DNA of 64,000 nt. It comes from Anthonomus grandis grandis. Lineage: Eukaryota; Arthropoda; Insecta; Coleoptera; Curculionidae. The stretch covers positions 16,058,001 to 16,122,000 of the forward strand of contig NC_065551.1 of assembly GCF_022605725.1 (NCBI RefSeq). The letters run 5' to 3'. This document shows, in pieces, positions 12,255 to 23,832 of this stretch. Made by a program: the position numbers and the translations under genes. Below the pieces are notes generated by a model. The model saw nothing but the letters and a program-made list of their open reading frames with translations. It was not told where the DNA came from and searched no databases. The first letter of the stretch is position 1; each line of letters starts with the position of its first letter.

Positions 12255-12278
12255 CCGTAAAACGGGGTTACTTTGCAC
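12255..12278 (+). repeat. Left terminal inverted repeat of pogo-like element
   Basis: 24 bp identical to the reverse complement of 14858-14881. It ends in ACTTTGCAC, the complement of the GTGCAAAGT motif repeated inside the element. Confidence 0.92.
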
Positions 12279-12741
12279 TGAGCAGGAAAACTTTTTATTA
12301 TTTTTCTACTACCTCTAGAACACATAGGCAACATCGCAATACGTCACCAACATGCGCGCGAATATCCTCCTGGTCGCCAGTTATTTATCAGCAACCGTCC
12401 GAATGTTAACCTAAAAATTCTTTGATTTTCTGGCTTTGCAAAATCATACTGTGCAGAAAGTCCCAAAAATTGGTAAGTATACATCTAAAGGCTTATACTA
12501 TAACCGATTGCGATTTGTAGTTGTTAAAATAACGGGTTTAACCAAGGATAGCAATAAAAAAAAACATTGTTTACATGTGCACTTTTCACGTGTAATTGGG
12601 TTTGCTTTGGATATACTATACCGCTTAAGTGGTGCAAAGTCTCCCCAACTTGCAAGTGATGCAAAGTATTCCCTACTTGTCACGTCCAAACTATTTTCAT
12701 TCGCAAGAGTAAAAGTTAAATAGGTAAATGGTTTTCAGAAA

Positions 12742-14418
12742 ATGCCCAGACGTTATAAAAGGAAACTGGGATTTCGCAGATATGCAGACTACTCAGAAGA
12801 AGATTTGAAGGCATGTTTGCCAGCAATACAAGATGGCATGAGCACAAGAGTTTCCGCTGAATCCTTTAACATTCCAAGGAGAACTATTTTTTACAAATTA
12901 AAAGGAACACACGCTAGAAAACCTGGATACCCATCAATATTCTCTTATGAAGAGGAAAGATGCTTCGTACAATGCATTCATAGCCTTAGTGATTCTGGTT
13001 TTCCTGTTACTGGAATGGAATTGCGACAAATAATCAAGAGCTATTTAAATCGCAAAGGAAAAAAAATAACTCGTTTTAGGGGTAATACTCCAGGTATCGA
13101 TTGGGTCAAATCATTTTTAACTCGTCATAAGGACCTTACTGCAAGGATAGCCTCGAAGATAAAAAGAGGTAGAGCAGCACTCACTACAAACCAAATGACT
13201 GAATACATAGAAAATCTAAAACAAACATTAACTGGTGTAGAGCCGCATGCTATTTTTAATTATGACGAGACAAACTTAACCGAAGACCCCGGTCAAAAAA
13301 GGATATTAACTAAACGTGGTGTAATTCCTCAAAGAGTAGCATTTCTCTTATGATTTGTGGAAATGCAGCTGGTGAGCTACTAGGTGTTCTACAAGTCCAA
13401 GCATTTGTGGAACACCTGGACTGAGAATGGTCCCCCTGGTACGCGTTATGCAAATACTGCATCTGGTTGCCTCCGAACAGCACCCACGTTACACAACCGC
13501 TAGATGTCACATTATTTGCCCCCATGAAAAGAGCCTGGAGAGACATTTTATCTCAATATAAGGGAACTCATGTAGGGAGTAGATCAAATGTACTTGAGAA
13601 ACAGCATTTTCCAATGCTTTTACAATCATAAATGGAAAAAAATTCAAAAGAATAGCGCTGAGATATTAAAGTCGGGATTTAGGAAATGCGGTATCGTCCC
13701 TTGCGATGTAACACCGCTCTTGGAGCGGTTAACAACAACTAAGCAATCTAGTATGACAACTGCTAGCGACACAAATAAATCAAGTTCGTCGGATATCGAA
13801 AACACTTTCATTAGGTATTTAGAAGATAAAAGACAGGAAGCCACACAGTTTAAGCCACGTAGGAAGAAGAAAATAACTGTTTCAGCAGGATACAGTATTG
13901 CCCATTCTGAAATTAGTTTAACAGATTTAACTGGAGCATCTACATCCACACCTCCTCAAGCTGTTGAACCAGAAATCGTAGATGATTCAGAGGAGGACAT
14001 TGTTTTGGACGACCACTTTCCACTAGGCAGGGATTCATTAGATGATAAAATAAATGAGATGCAAGAGATGGAAGAAGAAAAAGATTTTAATGAAAAACTC
14101 GTCTCAGGTTCTCTTGGAACAAATATTGTCGAAAAAGTCAAAAACTCTAGATTAGATGATGTTAAAAAAGTTGTTGGTGAGTACGTTTTATTTTCCTATG
14201 AAGATCATGTTTATCCTGGAGTGATAACAGCAATAGAAAACGATGGAGCGATGATCAATGCTATGGCCAGATCGATAAAGTTTTGGAAATGGCCAGAAAG
14301 ACGTGACGAAATATGGTATTCGTGGGACAACGTAATTGGCGCCATTAGCCCTCCCAAGAAAATGTTCAAACGAGAATTGTACATTGTCCCAGAATGCGAC
14401 AAATTGTGGTGGGATTAG
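12742..14418 (+). pseudogene. Pogo/Tigger-like transposase, deleted and frameshifted
   Basis: The ATG at 12742 opens 203 codons. Residues ~17-55 form a pipsqueak-type helix-turn-helix (YSEEDLKACLPAIQDG, IPRRTIFYKLKG). Residues ~65-130 are a CENP-B-like DNA-binding domain (TPGIDWVKSFLTRH). The DDE domain then begins with IFNYDETNL (first D). Frames break at about 13340-13390. YKSKHLWNTW...GPPGTRYA is readable to ~13450, then an internal deletion joins it directly to WLPPNSTHVTQPLDVTLF (third acidic region, ~13465). The segment with the second catalytic Asp is missing. From about 13640 a last frame (GFRKCGIVPCDVTPLL, a Ser/Glu-rich linker, WKWPERRDEIWY) runs to TAG at 14416-14418. The transposase is inactive. 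Confidence 0.85.
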
Positions 14419-14654
14419 TTTCAAACGTTGTATTTTTACTATTATAATGTTATAATAAAGTTTGTTCATTTAAATTGTAGCAATTTTCTTTACTTTTATG
14501 CTTGTTTCATAAATATATGTAGGTAGGTATATTTAAATTCACAAAACTTGGCCTACGAACATTTTTTCGCATTTAGTTGGTGCAAAGTTTAAAATAATAA
14601 GGGTTTTCTATGCACCAGCAAGCATTTAGTAGCCAAATATTAATAAAATATTGA

Positions 14655-14696
14655 GTGGTGCAAAGTATGACTTTTTTGGGGTATACTTTGCACCAC
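14655..14696. repeat. Subterminal palindrome of transposase-site motif
   Basis: GTGGTGCAAAGTAT (14655-14668) and its exact reverse complement (14683-14696) flank 14 bp. The core GTGCAAAGT equals the inner end of the terminal repeats, so this is probably a paired transposase-binding site. Confidence 0.7.
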
Positions 14697-14857
14697 TAAT
14701 AAAACTAGGTTGTTCTCTTGATTAGGCAATATACGTAACAAATAGCTATAATCAGAGTTATATTACAACCTGCTCAATTGATATTTATAATAAAAAGTTC
14801 AGATCTTCTTTCGAGTGACGTTACATCCTAACTAATAAAATAAAACTTAAAAAAATG

Positions 14858-14881
14858 GTGCAAAGTAACCCCGTTTTACGG
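14858..14881 (-). repeat. Right terminal inverted repeat of pogo-like element
   Basis: 24 bp, the exact inverse of 12255-12278, followed by CAATAAA of the interrupted LINE. Confidence 0.92.
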
Positions 14882-16960
14882 CAATAAATTTCTTAAAATA
14901 ATCTATATTAGCGGAATTAATCAATTTTTTGATAGTCCAATATGTATGAATGATAGTAGTCAAACACCTTTTGACTATATTGTCTCTCTGACTGAAAAAA
15001 TCTGTGACATTAAGTACACTTAATAACGAAAATCAGCAATCATTGCATTATAACTATTAATAAACAACAAATTTGTGGAAATTCTAGGATAAAATATTTC
15101 AAGTGTTAGGATAAGTATAGCAGCATACTTATCAGTTTAAAGTTCACTGGGATGGTTGGGTCTTATACGTCGAGAGGATTGCCAGAGCCTAGATTTGTAG
15201 CAAATGTATCACCACAACACCACTAATTTATATAATGTGAATATAATGTGCCCTATAATGACTTTGACAACAAAGCAACAGTATGAATATAAAGCATGAA
15301 ATATGACAAATAAATGATGAAAGAAAAAAAAATTATTTTAGAGGTGTTCATCACAGAGATGATGGGAACTGGAATGCAAGTATTTCAGAGAGGCAATAAA
15401 TGAAAGCAAAAATCAAGAAAATTATGAAAACACTTAAAGATATTGCTCTTGAATAAAAGTATATCTAGACTAAAAGAAATTATTTTTGAACTCCTGGAAA
15501 TTGATAAGAATATAGGCAATTAATTTAATAATTATTTTGTGGAGATCATTGCGAATATTATATCGGAAATAATTCGACCATCTGCTAATTTAACGTACTT
15601 GAATCTAAATTAAAATGCAGAAAATCACAGGCTTACAGAGGTCACTAGACTTGAACATGTTTTAGTAAAATATTAGTGGCGATAATCCGGCATTTCAACA
15701 AACAAAAGTTTTTAAAGATGCTTTTGTAGTTATCGGAGCCGAGTATTAGATAATATAGACGTATTATTTTCTAACGAGCATTTTCCAAAATAATGAAAAT
15801 CATCATTGGTTGCTTTAGTGTCAAAAGTTTCAGATACTAAGCAGCACTCAAATTTTAAAGCGATCATCACTGTACCAGTATCCGAGAAATAATTAAAATT
15901 CATTGTTAAGCTGCTCTGCGGAAACATTGTGAAGAAAATAATATAATTGTCTCTAGTCAATCGAGATTTCGAGCAAGACTTTGATTCCATCAGTGACGAG
16001 TCAATCTAGTTTTAGCTATATTTTTAGACTTTAGAACAGCTTTTAAAACTGTTAATAAGGATATTTTAAATATTAAGTTAGAGAATATGGGTATAAAGCA
16101 CTTAACCTTGGATTGGTTAAAATCCTGCTTATATGACTAAACACAAAAAGCAAAGTCAGCTGTGTCTGAATCTATTTTGGTGACATCTGAGGTAACACAG
16201 GGGCTGTTTTAGGGTTAGTATTATTTATTCTGTATATAAATTTTGTAGTTAAGTTGTAAAAAATAGTATTTCCATATTTGCTGACGATACAGTATGTGTC
16301 GGTAATAATATTGAACAAAGGAAGCAAGATATCAATTATGAATTAAGAATATTTTTAAGGTCATGCAAAAATAAATAACGAGAGAGTTTTGCCACTAACC
16401 AAAACTCTATTTTATTTAAAAAAAATCCTACTCCTATGTATATATAACTTTTAAATAAAAAAAAATCTATAATAGGCAAAAATTTAATAAAGTAGACAAA
16501 GTTTCTACTTTACAATAGATTAGCGACGCCCCATTTGCAATATTGTTTAAATATATTATTCATTATAACCAATTCTAAAATAGCGAGATAGAGTTTCAAA
16601 TAGATAGTACAAAAACCCAAATGCAAACCCCAAGCTATGGCGCAATCCCGAATTACAAAAGATATGAATTACAATAGATATGCACCTGTCATAGCCATGT
16701 TAAATTTCTTAGAAATATTGTCTGTAAATTAAAAGATATTACTTAATGCTTTTCTGTTTATATTTAATATAGGATGATATCTACCTACATTCATAATAGA
16801 GTTAATTACTTTATGAGTGGTCATGACTATTATACTAGAAACCATAATGATTTCATTCTAGTGAATGCTATACAACACAGGTGTTAAACATTTGAATAAA
16901 GGTTTGTGAGAGTTTAATCGGTTGCGAAAAAATATTAAGGAATGTATTATAACGCACTTG
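14882..16960 (+). pseudogene. Decayed LINE, endonuclease end to ORF2 C terminus
   Basis: Continues the LINE cut by the pogo-like element. At 14900-14990 the translation gives INQFFDSPICMNDSSQTPFD and YIVSL, the endonuclease C-terminal part. At 16020-16150 it gives FLDFRTAFKTVNKDIL and NMGIKHLTLDWLKSCL, reverse transcriptase motif A and after. SEVTQG follows at 16186, and SIFADDTVCVG (catalytic FADD) at about 16265. At 16780-16890 a YFMSGHDYYTRNHND segment is the usual LINE C terminus. Many stops and shifts show great age. The clade is uncertain (CR1/L2/Jockey-like). Confidence 0.75.
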
Positions 16961-19900
16961 AAACAATAAATGAAAATTATATATTGTCTGAAATATTAAT
17001 CTAATTTGTTTATAATAATAATATATTTGGTGTGTTTTTCTTTTGCTTTCAAACTTATACCATATTCTGTCATTAATTGTATTTTTTTTAAATAATTTTA
17101 AAATTAATGTTTATGTGTGCAATTACATTGTATAGTTTTATTGGTTTTTTTTTGCTCTTATGCTAAAAAAATATACAATATTATTTTTATAGAATTAGTC
17201 TTCTATTCTTTAATTAAAACCGCAAAAAAAAATCAAATATATAATAGGTTCTTTTGTCATTTTCTTCTAGGCTGCCTAAACTTCAACAACGTAAAATAAT
17301 AGCTTTTTATGTTTTTTTTAAACAATTTTGAAGAAACGTATTAAAAATATTTCTTTTAATTTTTTATCACTAATAACAAGTAAATTTTCTAGAAAATTTT
17401 AACTGCTGGGATAAAAAACGAATTTTATTTTTTAAACAGTTAAGTTTTTGTTAATTTACTCTTAAACATATTAAATAAAGTAGTGCAAATATAAAAGGAA
17501 ATAAATAATAAATTCTTTAGTCATTTTCTAGCAAAAAACTCTCATATTTAAAGCGCAAAACATTCGCCAAATATAAAAATTATTTATAAGCTAAATGAAA
17601 ATGACTTTTATGCTGTTAGAATTTTTCTTTGGAAACGTCAATAATCTTACGTAATTTCTTTCAGGTAGTGGGTAAAAATTAACTTAAAAATAATTCTTTT
17701 ATTACCACTAAACTTGCAATAATTTTTTAATTATTGCTTGTAATTTTCTAGGAAAAAAAATATTAAATTTTTAGTGAAAAAAATAGGTTAGTTTAAGTAC
17801 TTAAAATTTCTGCCTAGAGAGTCCAAGTTATTAAATAAGAATAAAAATATGTTTTTGTAAGTAGTTGATATCATGGAAGAGACCATTTTCATTAAAAATG
17901 CCTAGAAAATTAATTTAATTATTTCAACTGACTTATTTATTGTTGGTTATTGTTGACTTTTATATTGTTTAGCTCTTTTACCGTTTAGCATATTTTAGTT
18001 AAAATGTTAGATATAAAATCATTTGTTTCATGAAGTTGAAAATAGAATGAGAAATTATTATGCCCAAAGTTCAATTGCATGAGCAGTCTTAGATAGCTTT
18101 TAATCATTTGTTTTAATTATCGCTTTAAAGAAATAAAAACAGCAGTATTATTCTAAATAAATTAAGAGTTAGGAAAAAACCCAAAAAAATACAAGAAAAT
18201 AAAAACATTTCAAAAAATATTTCCTTTTTTTTTCCATATTAAATCGTTATTAAAAAGTTAATTTTCTGGCAAAAATTATTTTACCATTTTCCAATGTCAA
18301 CTTTTACATATAAAAAACGTATTTGCCATAACTAAGGAAATAGAAGTTATGCATAATTTAAATGGATAGGATTTTCTTTTTCTGTGACCCTTATAAACTT
18401 TATAAGTGATATACTTTTAACTAAGAAGTGACTAATTATAAAGTTGTTATTAAGCTCGTAAAGCATAGACAGAATAATAATTATTAATAAAGAATAAAAA
18501 TACTATCCTGGGAGAAAAAGAAATTATTTCGTTTATTTAATGAAAAAATAGTATAGTTAGACTAGTTTAACTTTACTCCAAATACTGCAAGAAAGCTAAA
18601 AAATAAATATTTATTTTATCCAACCAGTTAATACCATCGATTAGGTAATTTTTATTAAAAATACTACCTGGAAAATAACATAAATTATTTTACCTGCCTG
18701 AAAGTAAAAAAGATATTCAAAAAAGGGCATAGTTAAGAATGATTGATGACAACTTTGATATTATTTTGCCTTTTAACCTTTTAGCATATTTTAGTTAAAA
18801 TGTTAGATATAAAAATAATTTCTTTCAGGAAGTTGAAAAAAAAATGTTAAAATTATTATGTGACTGCCTTAACTTCAACTGCATAAGTAGTTTTAGATAG
18901 CTTTAAATTATTTCCTTTACTTGCATTAAACAACCAAACAATTGAAAAAAAATTAAACAATTCAAAAGAAATTTATGAAAAAATGGAAAAACATGTCCAA
19001 AAAATATTTTTATTTCTTTTTTACATTTAAATCACTGTTAAAATGTAAATTTTCTGAAAAACTTTAGTGGAATAAACAATTAACATTATTGTTTAGCCAG
19101 AGTTTCATTGAAATTAATCTTAAACTTCTTAGATATAATACTGTGAAAAAAAATATATATATTTAATTAATAAAATAAATTTTAATAATTTTTTTAACGT
19201 TTACTTATACTAGGTATAAAAACTTATTTCAGATAATTATTAAAATAAAAATTACGCATAGTGTAAATGAATATAGCTCTCTTTTTCTATAATATTTATA
19301 ACATTTATTTCTAATAAATAACTAATTATAAAATAAGTGTACATTATCACTGAGGAAATTTAAGATTTCATATACGAAAATGAAAATCTACGAGAAACGT
19401 AATTTAATTAGCACCTCGTAGGAGCGTAGAATATAACGTGACATAATTAAGGTTATGATTATTTTGAAACTGTATGCTTATATGCAATTAGTGCTAAATG
19501 AGAATATCTTAAGTTACCCCTAAACTGGTGTGTCTTAGGTTAATAATATAGTTCCCACTAATAATTCATTCTTATACTAAAATCCCCTTACTTTATAAAA
19601 AAAATCATATTAGGACCTCATAAAACAGTAAAAAGAGTACGTTAATCTGTCACAAAAGGTATTTTATATATACCATTAAGTGAGTAAATTAGCCCAAAAT
19701 GGCCGACCGTAAATAAGCACATTTATTATCCAATTATACGAAGTGAAAAATAGATGCTTGCAAAAGGGAGATTAAATGCACACGTAGAAAGCGTTTCCCA
19801 TTACAATGGCATTAAATAAATAAACAGGGAATTTGCCATGAAAAACTAACTGCTATCGAACTGAAAACTGATATATCCATTTAATAATTGCTTTTTTTTT

Positions 19901-20543
19901 AGTTCGGGGATAGGTTTACTCCATAAAATATGCTTGATTTTCAATTAAAGTAATGGCTGAAGTAAACTAGTTTTAATAGAAAATCAATGGACGTGAAAAT
20001 AATGGAAGCAAATAAAGTTTCTTCTTGGAGTGAAAAAATGCCATTTTCGCCCAATGTTTATATATTTTTTTCAAGCGACAAGAGTGCTAATCAGCTGGTC
20101 AATTTATTAAATCATTTGGTTTAATATTAAATTCGTTCGCCGCAGCAAAATTAAATTTAAACTTTGGCTAACGAAATTTCGGAAGTTTCCTATAATATTG
20201 CAAAGCAAATTGTGGAGAAAACTTGTAAAAGAAAATAAAAGTTTAAATTGGCGCGTACTTTTTTTTTTAAACAAAACTAAACTTATTAATGAAAAATAAA
20301 ACTGAATTCCCTCTCTAGTTGTGTAAAAGTTTTTTTTAATATAATATAGCATGATATTGTTTAATTCCGACGAGTTTTAAATAGAATTTTATCTAACGTT
20401 TGTGGGACAAAGGCTGCTTTTGTTAAGACCCTAAGAGCATTATTCATGAATTTAATCTTCTTTGTTTCAGTTCCTTAAAGAATTTAAAGGATTGTTTAAT
20501 AAAAATGAATATATGTATTAGATTAATTTAAGGATTTTATTAT
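16961..20543. other. AT-rich DNA with diverged tandem duplication
   Basis: No gene recognised. Two stretches repeat at ~0.8-0.9 kb distance. TTTAGCATATTTTAGTTAAA plus following sequence occurs at 17984 and 18780. AACTTCAA or TTCAATTGCAT with AGATAGCTTT occurs at ~18070 and ~18875. The motif GCATA-NTTTAAATGRATA occurs at 18347 and 19252. This looks like an old, diverged tandem repeat. Open frames such as 17117-17299 plus and 20107-20352 minus are T-rich chance frames. Confidence 0.5.
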
Positions 20544-23297
20544 TTAATTGGATGGCGTTATGCAGAAACCTACCAACCCTAGTTTAATAATATACCCTAT
20601 AAAACTAAAAAGATGCTAATCCACAAAATTTATTTCGTCTAAACCTTCTATTTGCAGAAACCTACCAAACCACTTGGTATTATTTTTAAAAAGCGCGCCA
20701 TGCGCCCAAGTGGGTTGGTAGCTTTCTGCAAATGTTAGACTCTCCTCAATAATAACAAAAACAAAACCTGGTTTACTTTTTTCGTTGTTATTAATAACAA
20801 CTTTAGTGCTGGTGCTCCAAATATTTTAAGAAAAACTTAAAAATAGTGCAAACAGGCTAAAAGTATACCTTTTAATATGCAGTACAATGTACAGTAATCG
20901 AAGTGCTAAAATTTTAAAGGCTGCTCTTGCCATCAAGGAAAATCCTGGTAAGTAACTTATATACTTATGTTTTCTTTTAGTTTGATACCCAAAGATCTTA
21001 GTATCTACAAATTCTTAACAGATCACAAGTTATTCTGACTAAAAAAAGTTAAAAATAGGTAGTTTAATCGACCCTTTTTTACTTATAAATTTAGTAATTT
21101 TTTTTTTGATTTTCGTGGTCTGGGACCATCATTAGTTGAACTTAATTTTTCAATATTTATAAAAAGTAACTCTTTTAGATGTTATATTTTACGGACATAA
21201 CCAGAAGACTGTAGTAGAATTAGAAGCAACTCACGTTGTCGTTTAAACTCCATCTGAAAACACAATGCTTCCGAATTTTAATATTTCAACACCTAGACGT
21301 GCCACGTTTGATAGATGCGATATATCTCAAAAAACTTTTGTAGAAGATAGTGACGACTCACTGGCCGACCCACATTATGAAGTTGAACTGGATGATTCTT
21401 TGTCAGAAGTGGAGTTAGAGGCATCTGAAGATGTCAGTGACGAAAATATTCCTGTACATGTTGTCGCCGACAACGATCTTCCAGTTGATGCTACTCAAGA
21501 AATTGTAAGTCCAACGATGCAAGAAAGGCCAAAGAAGGGTAGAAAACAAAAAATTCCCAATCAAACTCGAAAGGAAAAAAAGATACGTATGTACACCAAT
21601 AAACCATATTTTAACCATAAAAATATTCAAATCCAACCCAAGGAATTTGTCGATTTTCATTGTAACTGTACATTAAAATGCGCCGAAAGTGTTAACGTTG
21701 AAATTCGGAAATCCGAGTTTGAGAGGTTTTGGTCAGGCTAATTTTATTGCTGCTAGTGTATGTGAGATTGATAAAAAGAGATCTTATGGCAGAAATACTG
21801 AAAGAAGAAAGTTCTCTTAAATTTATAAAATAAGAAATACTAAGGTGTGTAGAGAAATGTTTATAAATACTCTAAAGCTAACTACGTTTCGTGTAAACAC
21901 TGCTTTAAAGAAATTTCATGGTCGGGCTCCTATTGGTGATCAAAGAGGTTTGAAGCAAGGAGGTAAAAACAAATTACCAGATGAAAAAATTTAAGCTATT
22001 AAGTTATTAATCAAATTGATAAAATACCTAAATATACTTCACACTACCGTAGAGAACAAACGGAAGCAAAATATTTACCACCTGGCATCACAATTCAAAA
22101 AATATATGATATGTACAAACAGGAAGAAGCCAATCCAGTAAGCCAAAATGAAGATAGACATTAAAAATAATAAAGAAAAAAAAGAAGAGTTCAAGCAGGA
22201 ACATAAGAAGCATTTGCAAGTAGCAGAGGAGGCGCAGCAAATGAGAAAGGAAGATTTTAAGATAACAAAAGAACAGATGGATACTGAATGTTTAAGTTTT
22301 GACTTAGAAAAGACTCTACTGCTTCCTAGAATCCTTACAGGTATCGTATTTTATAAGCGCCAGTTGTGGGTATATAACGCCGGTATACATAGTGCCAAAG
22401 AAAGTAGAGGTTATTGCTACGTTTGGGTAGAAGGTTCAGCAGGTAGAGGCGCCCAAGAAATAGGATCTTGCCTTCTAAAACATATAAAAAGTACTTTGCC
22501 TCAAGAAGTTAAATAACTTACCCTTTGGTGTGATTCTTGCTGTAGGCAGAATCGGAATATCAAGTTAATACTTATGCTTAAATCTATATTGTATGATACA
22601 TGCACGAACTTACAAAGCATAACCGTAAAATATCTTTGTTGTGGGCATAGTTTCCTGCCGAATGACACCGACTTTAGTGATATTGAGTCGGCTCTCAAAA
22701 GACAACAAAGATTGTATACACCAGATGACTACATCGAAGTAATGCGTTCTTGCAGAAAAAAAAGACCTTTAGTAGTCACGCAAATGAACGCCCAATATTT
22801 TTTGCGTGTAATGAATATTGAGGAAAAAATCACCAACAGAAAAGTTACAGAAGATAAAGAGAAAATTAATTGGTTAAGGATCAGGTCAATCAAGATAAAT
22901 AAACAGGAGCCCTTTTCAATAATGATACAGCAACATGATTTTATGAATGACAGGAATTAATAATAATAACTATTATTATTGATTATTTGGCTTTTTCGTA
23001 AATAAATATTATTCTTGGAGTATTATTTTTTTTTTATTTCGCAACTTACTGGTATTAATTACCCACTTTGCAAAACGCAAAAACCTACCAACCCACAAAA
23101 AGTCAGCGATTTTTACCTTTTTTTATTTTTAAAATATCAGAACTTATACCAAAAAACATACCTAAAATTAAAATAAAGTTTCAAAGTAGTTTTGAACATG
23201 CTATAGATTTTTTAAACTCATAAAATTTTTAGAGTTGATTATCTCAGTTTGTCACGATTGAGAGTTGGGAGCTTTCTGCATAACGCCGTCCAATTAA
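20544..23297 (+). mobile_element. DNA transposon with TTAA duplication, unnamed DDE family
   Basis: TTAA at 20544-20547 and 23294-23297 flank a 2,746-bp element. Terminal inverted repeats start TTGGAYGGCGTTATGCAGAA (one mismatch in 21 bp) and extend with weaker matching to ~33 bp. The motif TTTGCAGAAACCTACCAA recurs subterminally (20651 direct, 20711-20736 inverted, ~23073 direct in weaker form). Inside lies a broken, intron-containing gene for a DDE-type protein. TTAA duplication is known for piggyBac and Kolobok, but the protein looks like neither from what I can see. Confidence 0.88.
20887..22960 (+). pseudogene. Transposase-like protein of the TTAA element (spliced, broken)
   Basis: Proposed exon 1 is 20887-20947 (MYSNRSAKILKAALAIKENP), with donor GTAAGT at 20948. 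The intron runs to acceptor TTTTAG at 21178. Exon 2 continues in phase (DVIFYGHNQKTVVELEATHV), meets TAA at 21244-21246, and stays open to 21741. The N-terminal half is acidic, then basic (KKGRKQKIPNQTRKEKK), then has a Cys pair (FHCNCTLKCAE). The frame shifts near 21735. YRREQTEAKYLPPGITIQKI is readable at 22050-22100. A coiled, charged segment leads to SFDLEKTL (probable first D), a YNAGIHSAKE stretch, WCDSCCRQNRN (probable second D) and CGHSFLPNDTDFSDIE (probable third acidic residue). One more stop lies at 22514-22516. Such proteins are common as uncharacterised insect proteins. The catalytic assignment is my inference. Confidence 0.7.
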
Positions 23298-23832
23298 GGT
23301 TTTTCTTTATTTCAAACAAGTATAGCTTTTTGTCTAAATTATGTGATGGCTCTTGTAGTTGATTTTATAGCTTCTATAATAATTTTAACTTATATGAAGT
23401 ACAAGTTAGTCATGGTTTAATTTATGAAGGAAAAATTCCCTCTGTTATTTTATATATAAGACTTAAAATACTTTTAGGAGCAAGAATAAATATTTGACAA
23501 ACGTGTTCATTTAAGTTATACGTGATTTTTAGTTAGCAAAAGTTAGATAATAGAATCTATTTATGATATGCGTTTTTTTTATTTTATAGAATTTTCTAGG
23601 TTTGAGCTTACGGAAAGACAAATTTATCAAACAGATTTTTCAAATTTGCTTTAAGAAAGGTCTACCTGCTCATATATTTTTTATATGTACGTTAAAAACT
23701 ATTCTTAAAACTAAGAGTCTTGTCGGTCAAAGGGAAATAAAATGTTGGTAGTCGTATCCATTTAAATTTAAAAACGGGAGAATTGGAAACCTTATCATTT
23801 AAATGAAAGTAGAAATTTGATAGTCATATCCA
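23298..23832. other. AT-rich spacer
   Basis: No gene seen. It contains one inverted copy of the dispersed motif (GTCGTATCCATTTAAATTTA, 23751-23770). Its right edge GTCATATCCAT abuts repeat B, whose far side continues TTATGCG, so repeat B seems to have inserted into another copy of the same motif. Confidence 0.5.

Larger units (their letters stand above)
12255..14881 (+). mobile_element. Pogo-like DNA transposon
   Basis: Bounded by perfect 24-bp terminal inverted repeats, 12255-12278 and 14858-14881, beginning CCGTAAAACGGGG. The left flank ends in TA and the right flank begins CA, compatible with a TA duplication with one mutation. It encodes a broken pogo/Tigger-type transposase. Several copies of GGTGCAAAGT, the inner part of the terminal repeat, lie subterminally (12631, 12658 as GATGCAAAGT, 14579, 14657). 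The element sits inside a decayed LINE, so it is younger than that LINE. Confidence 0.92.
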
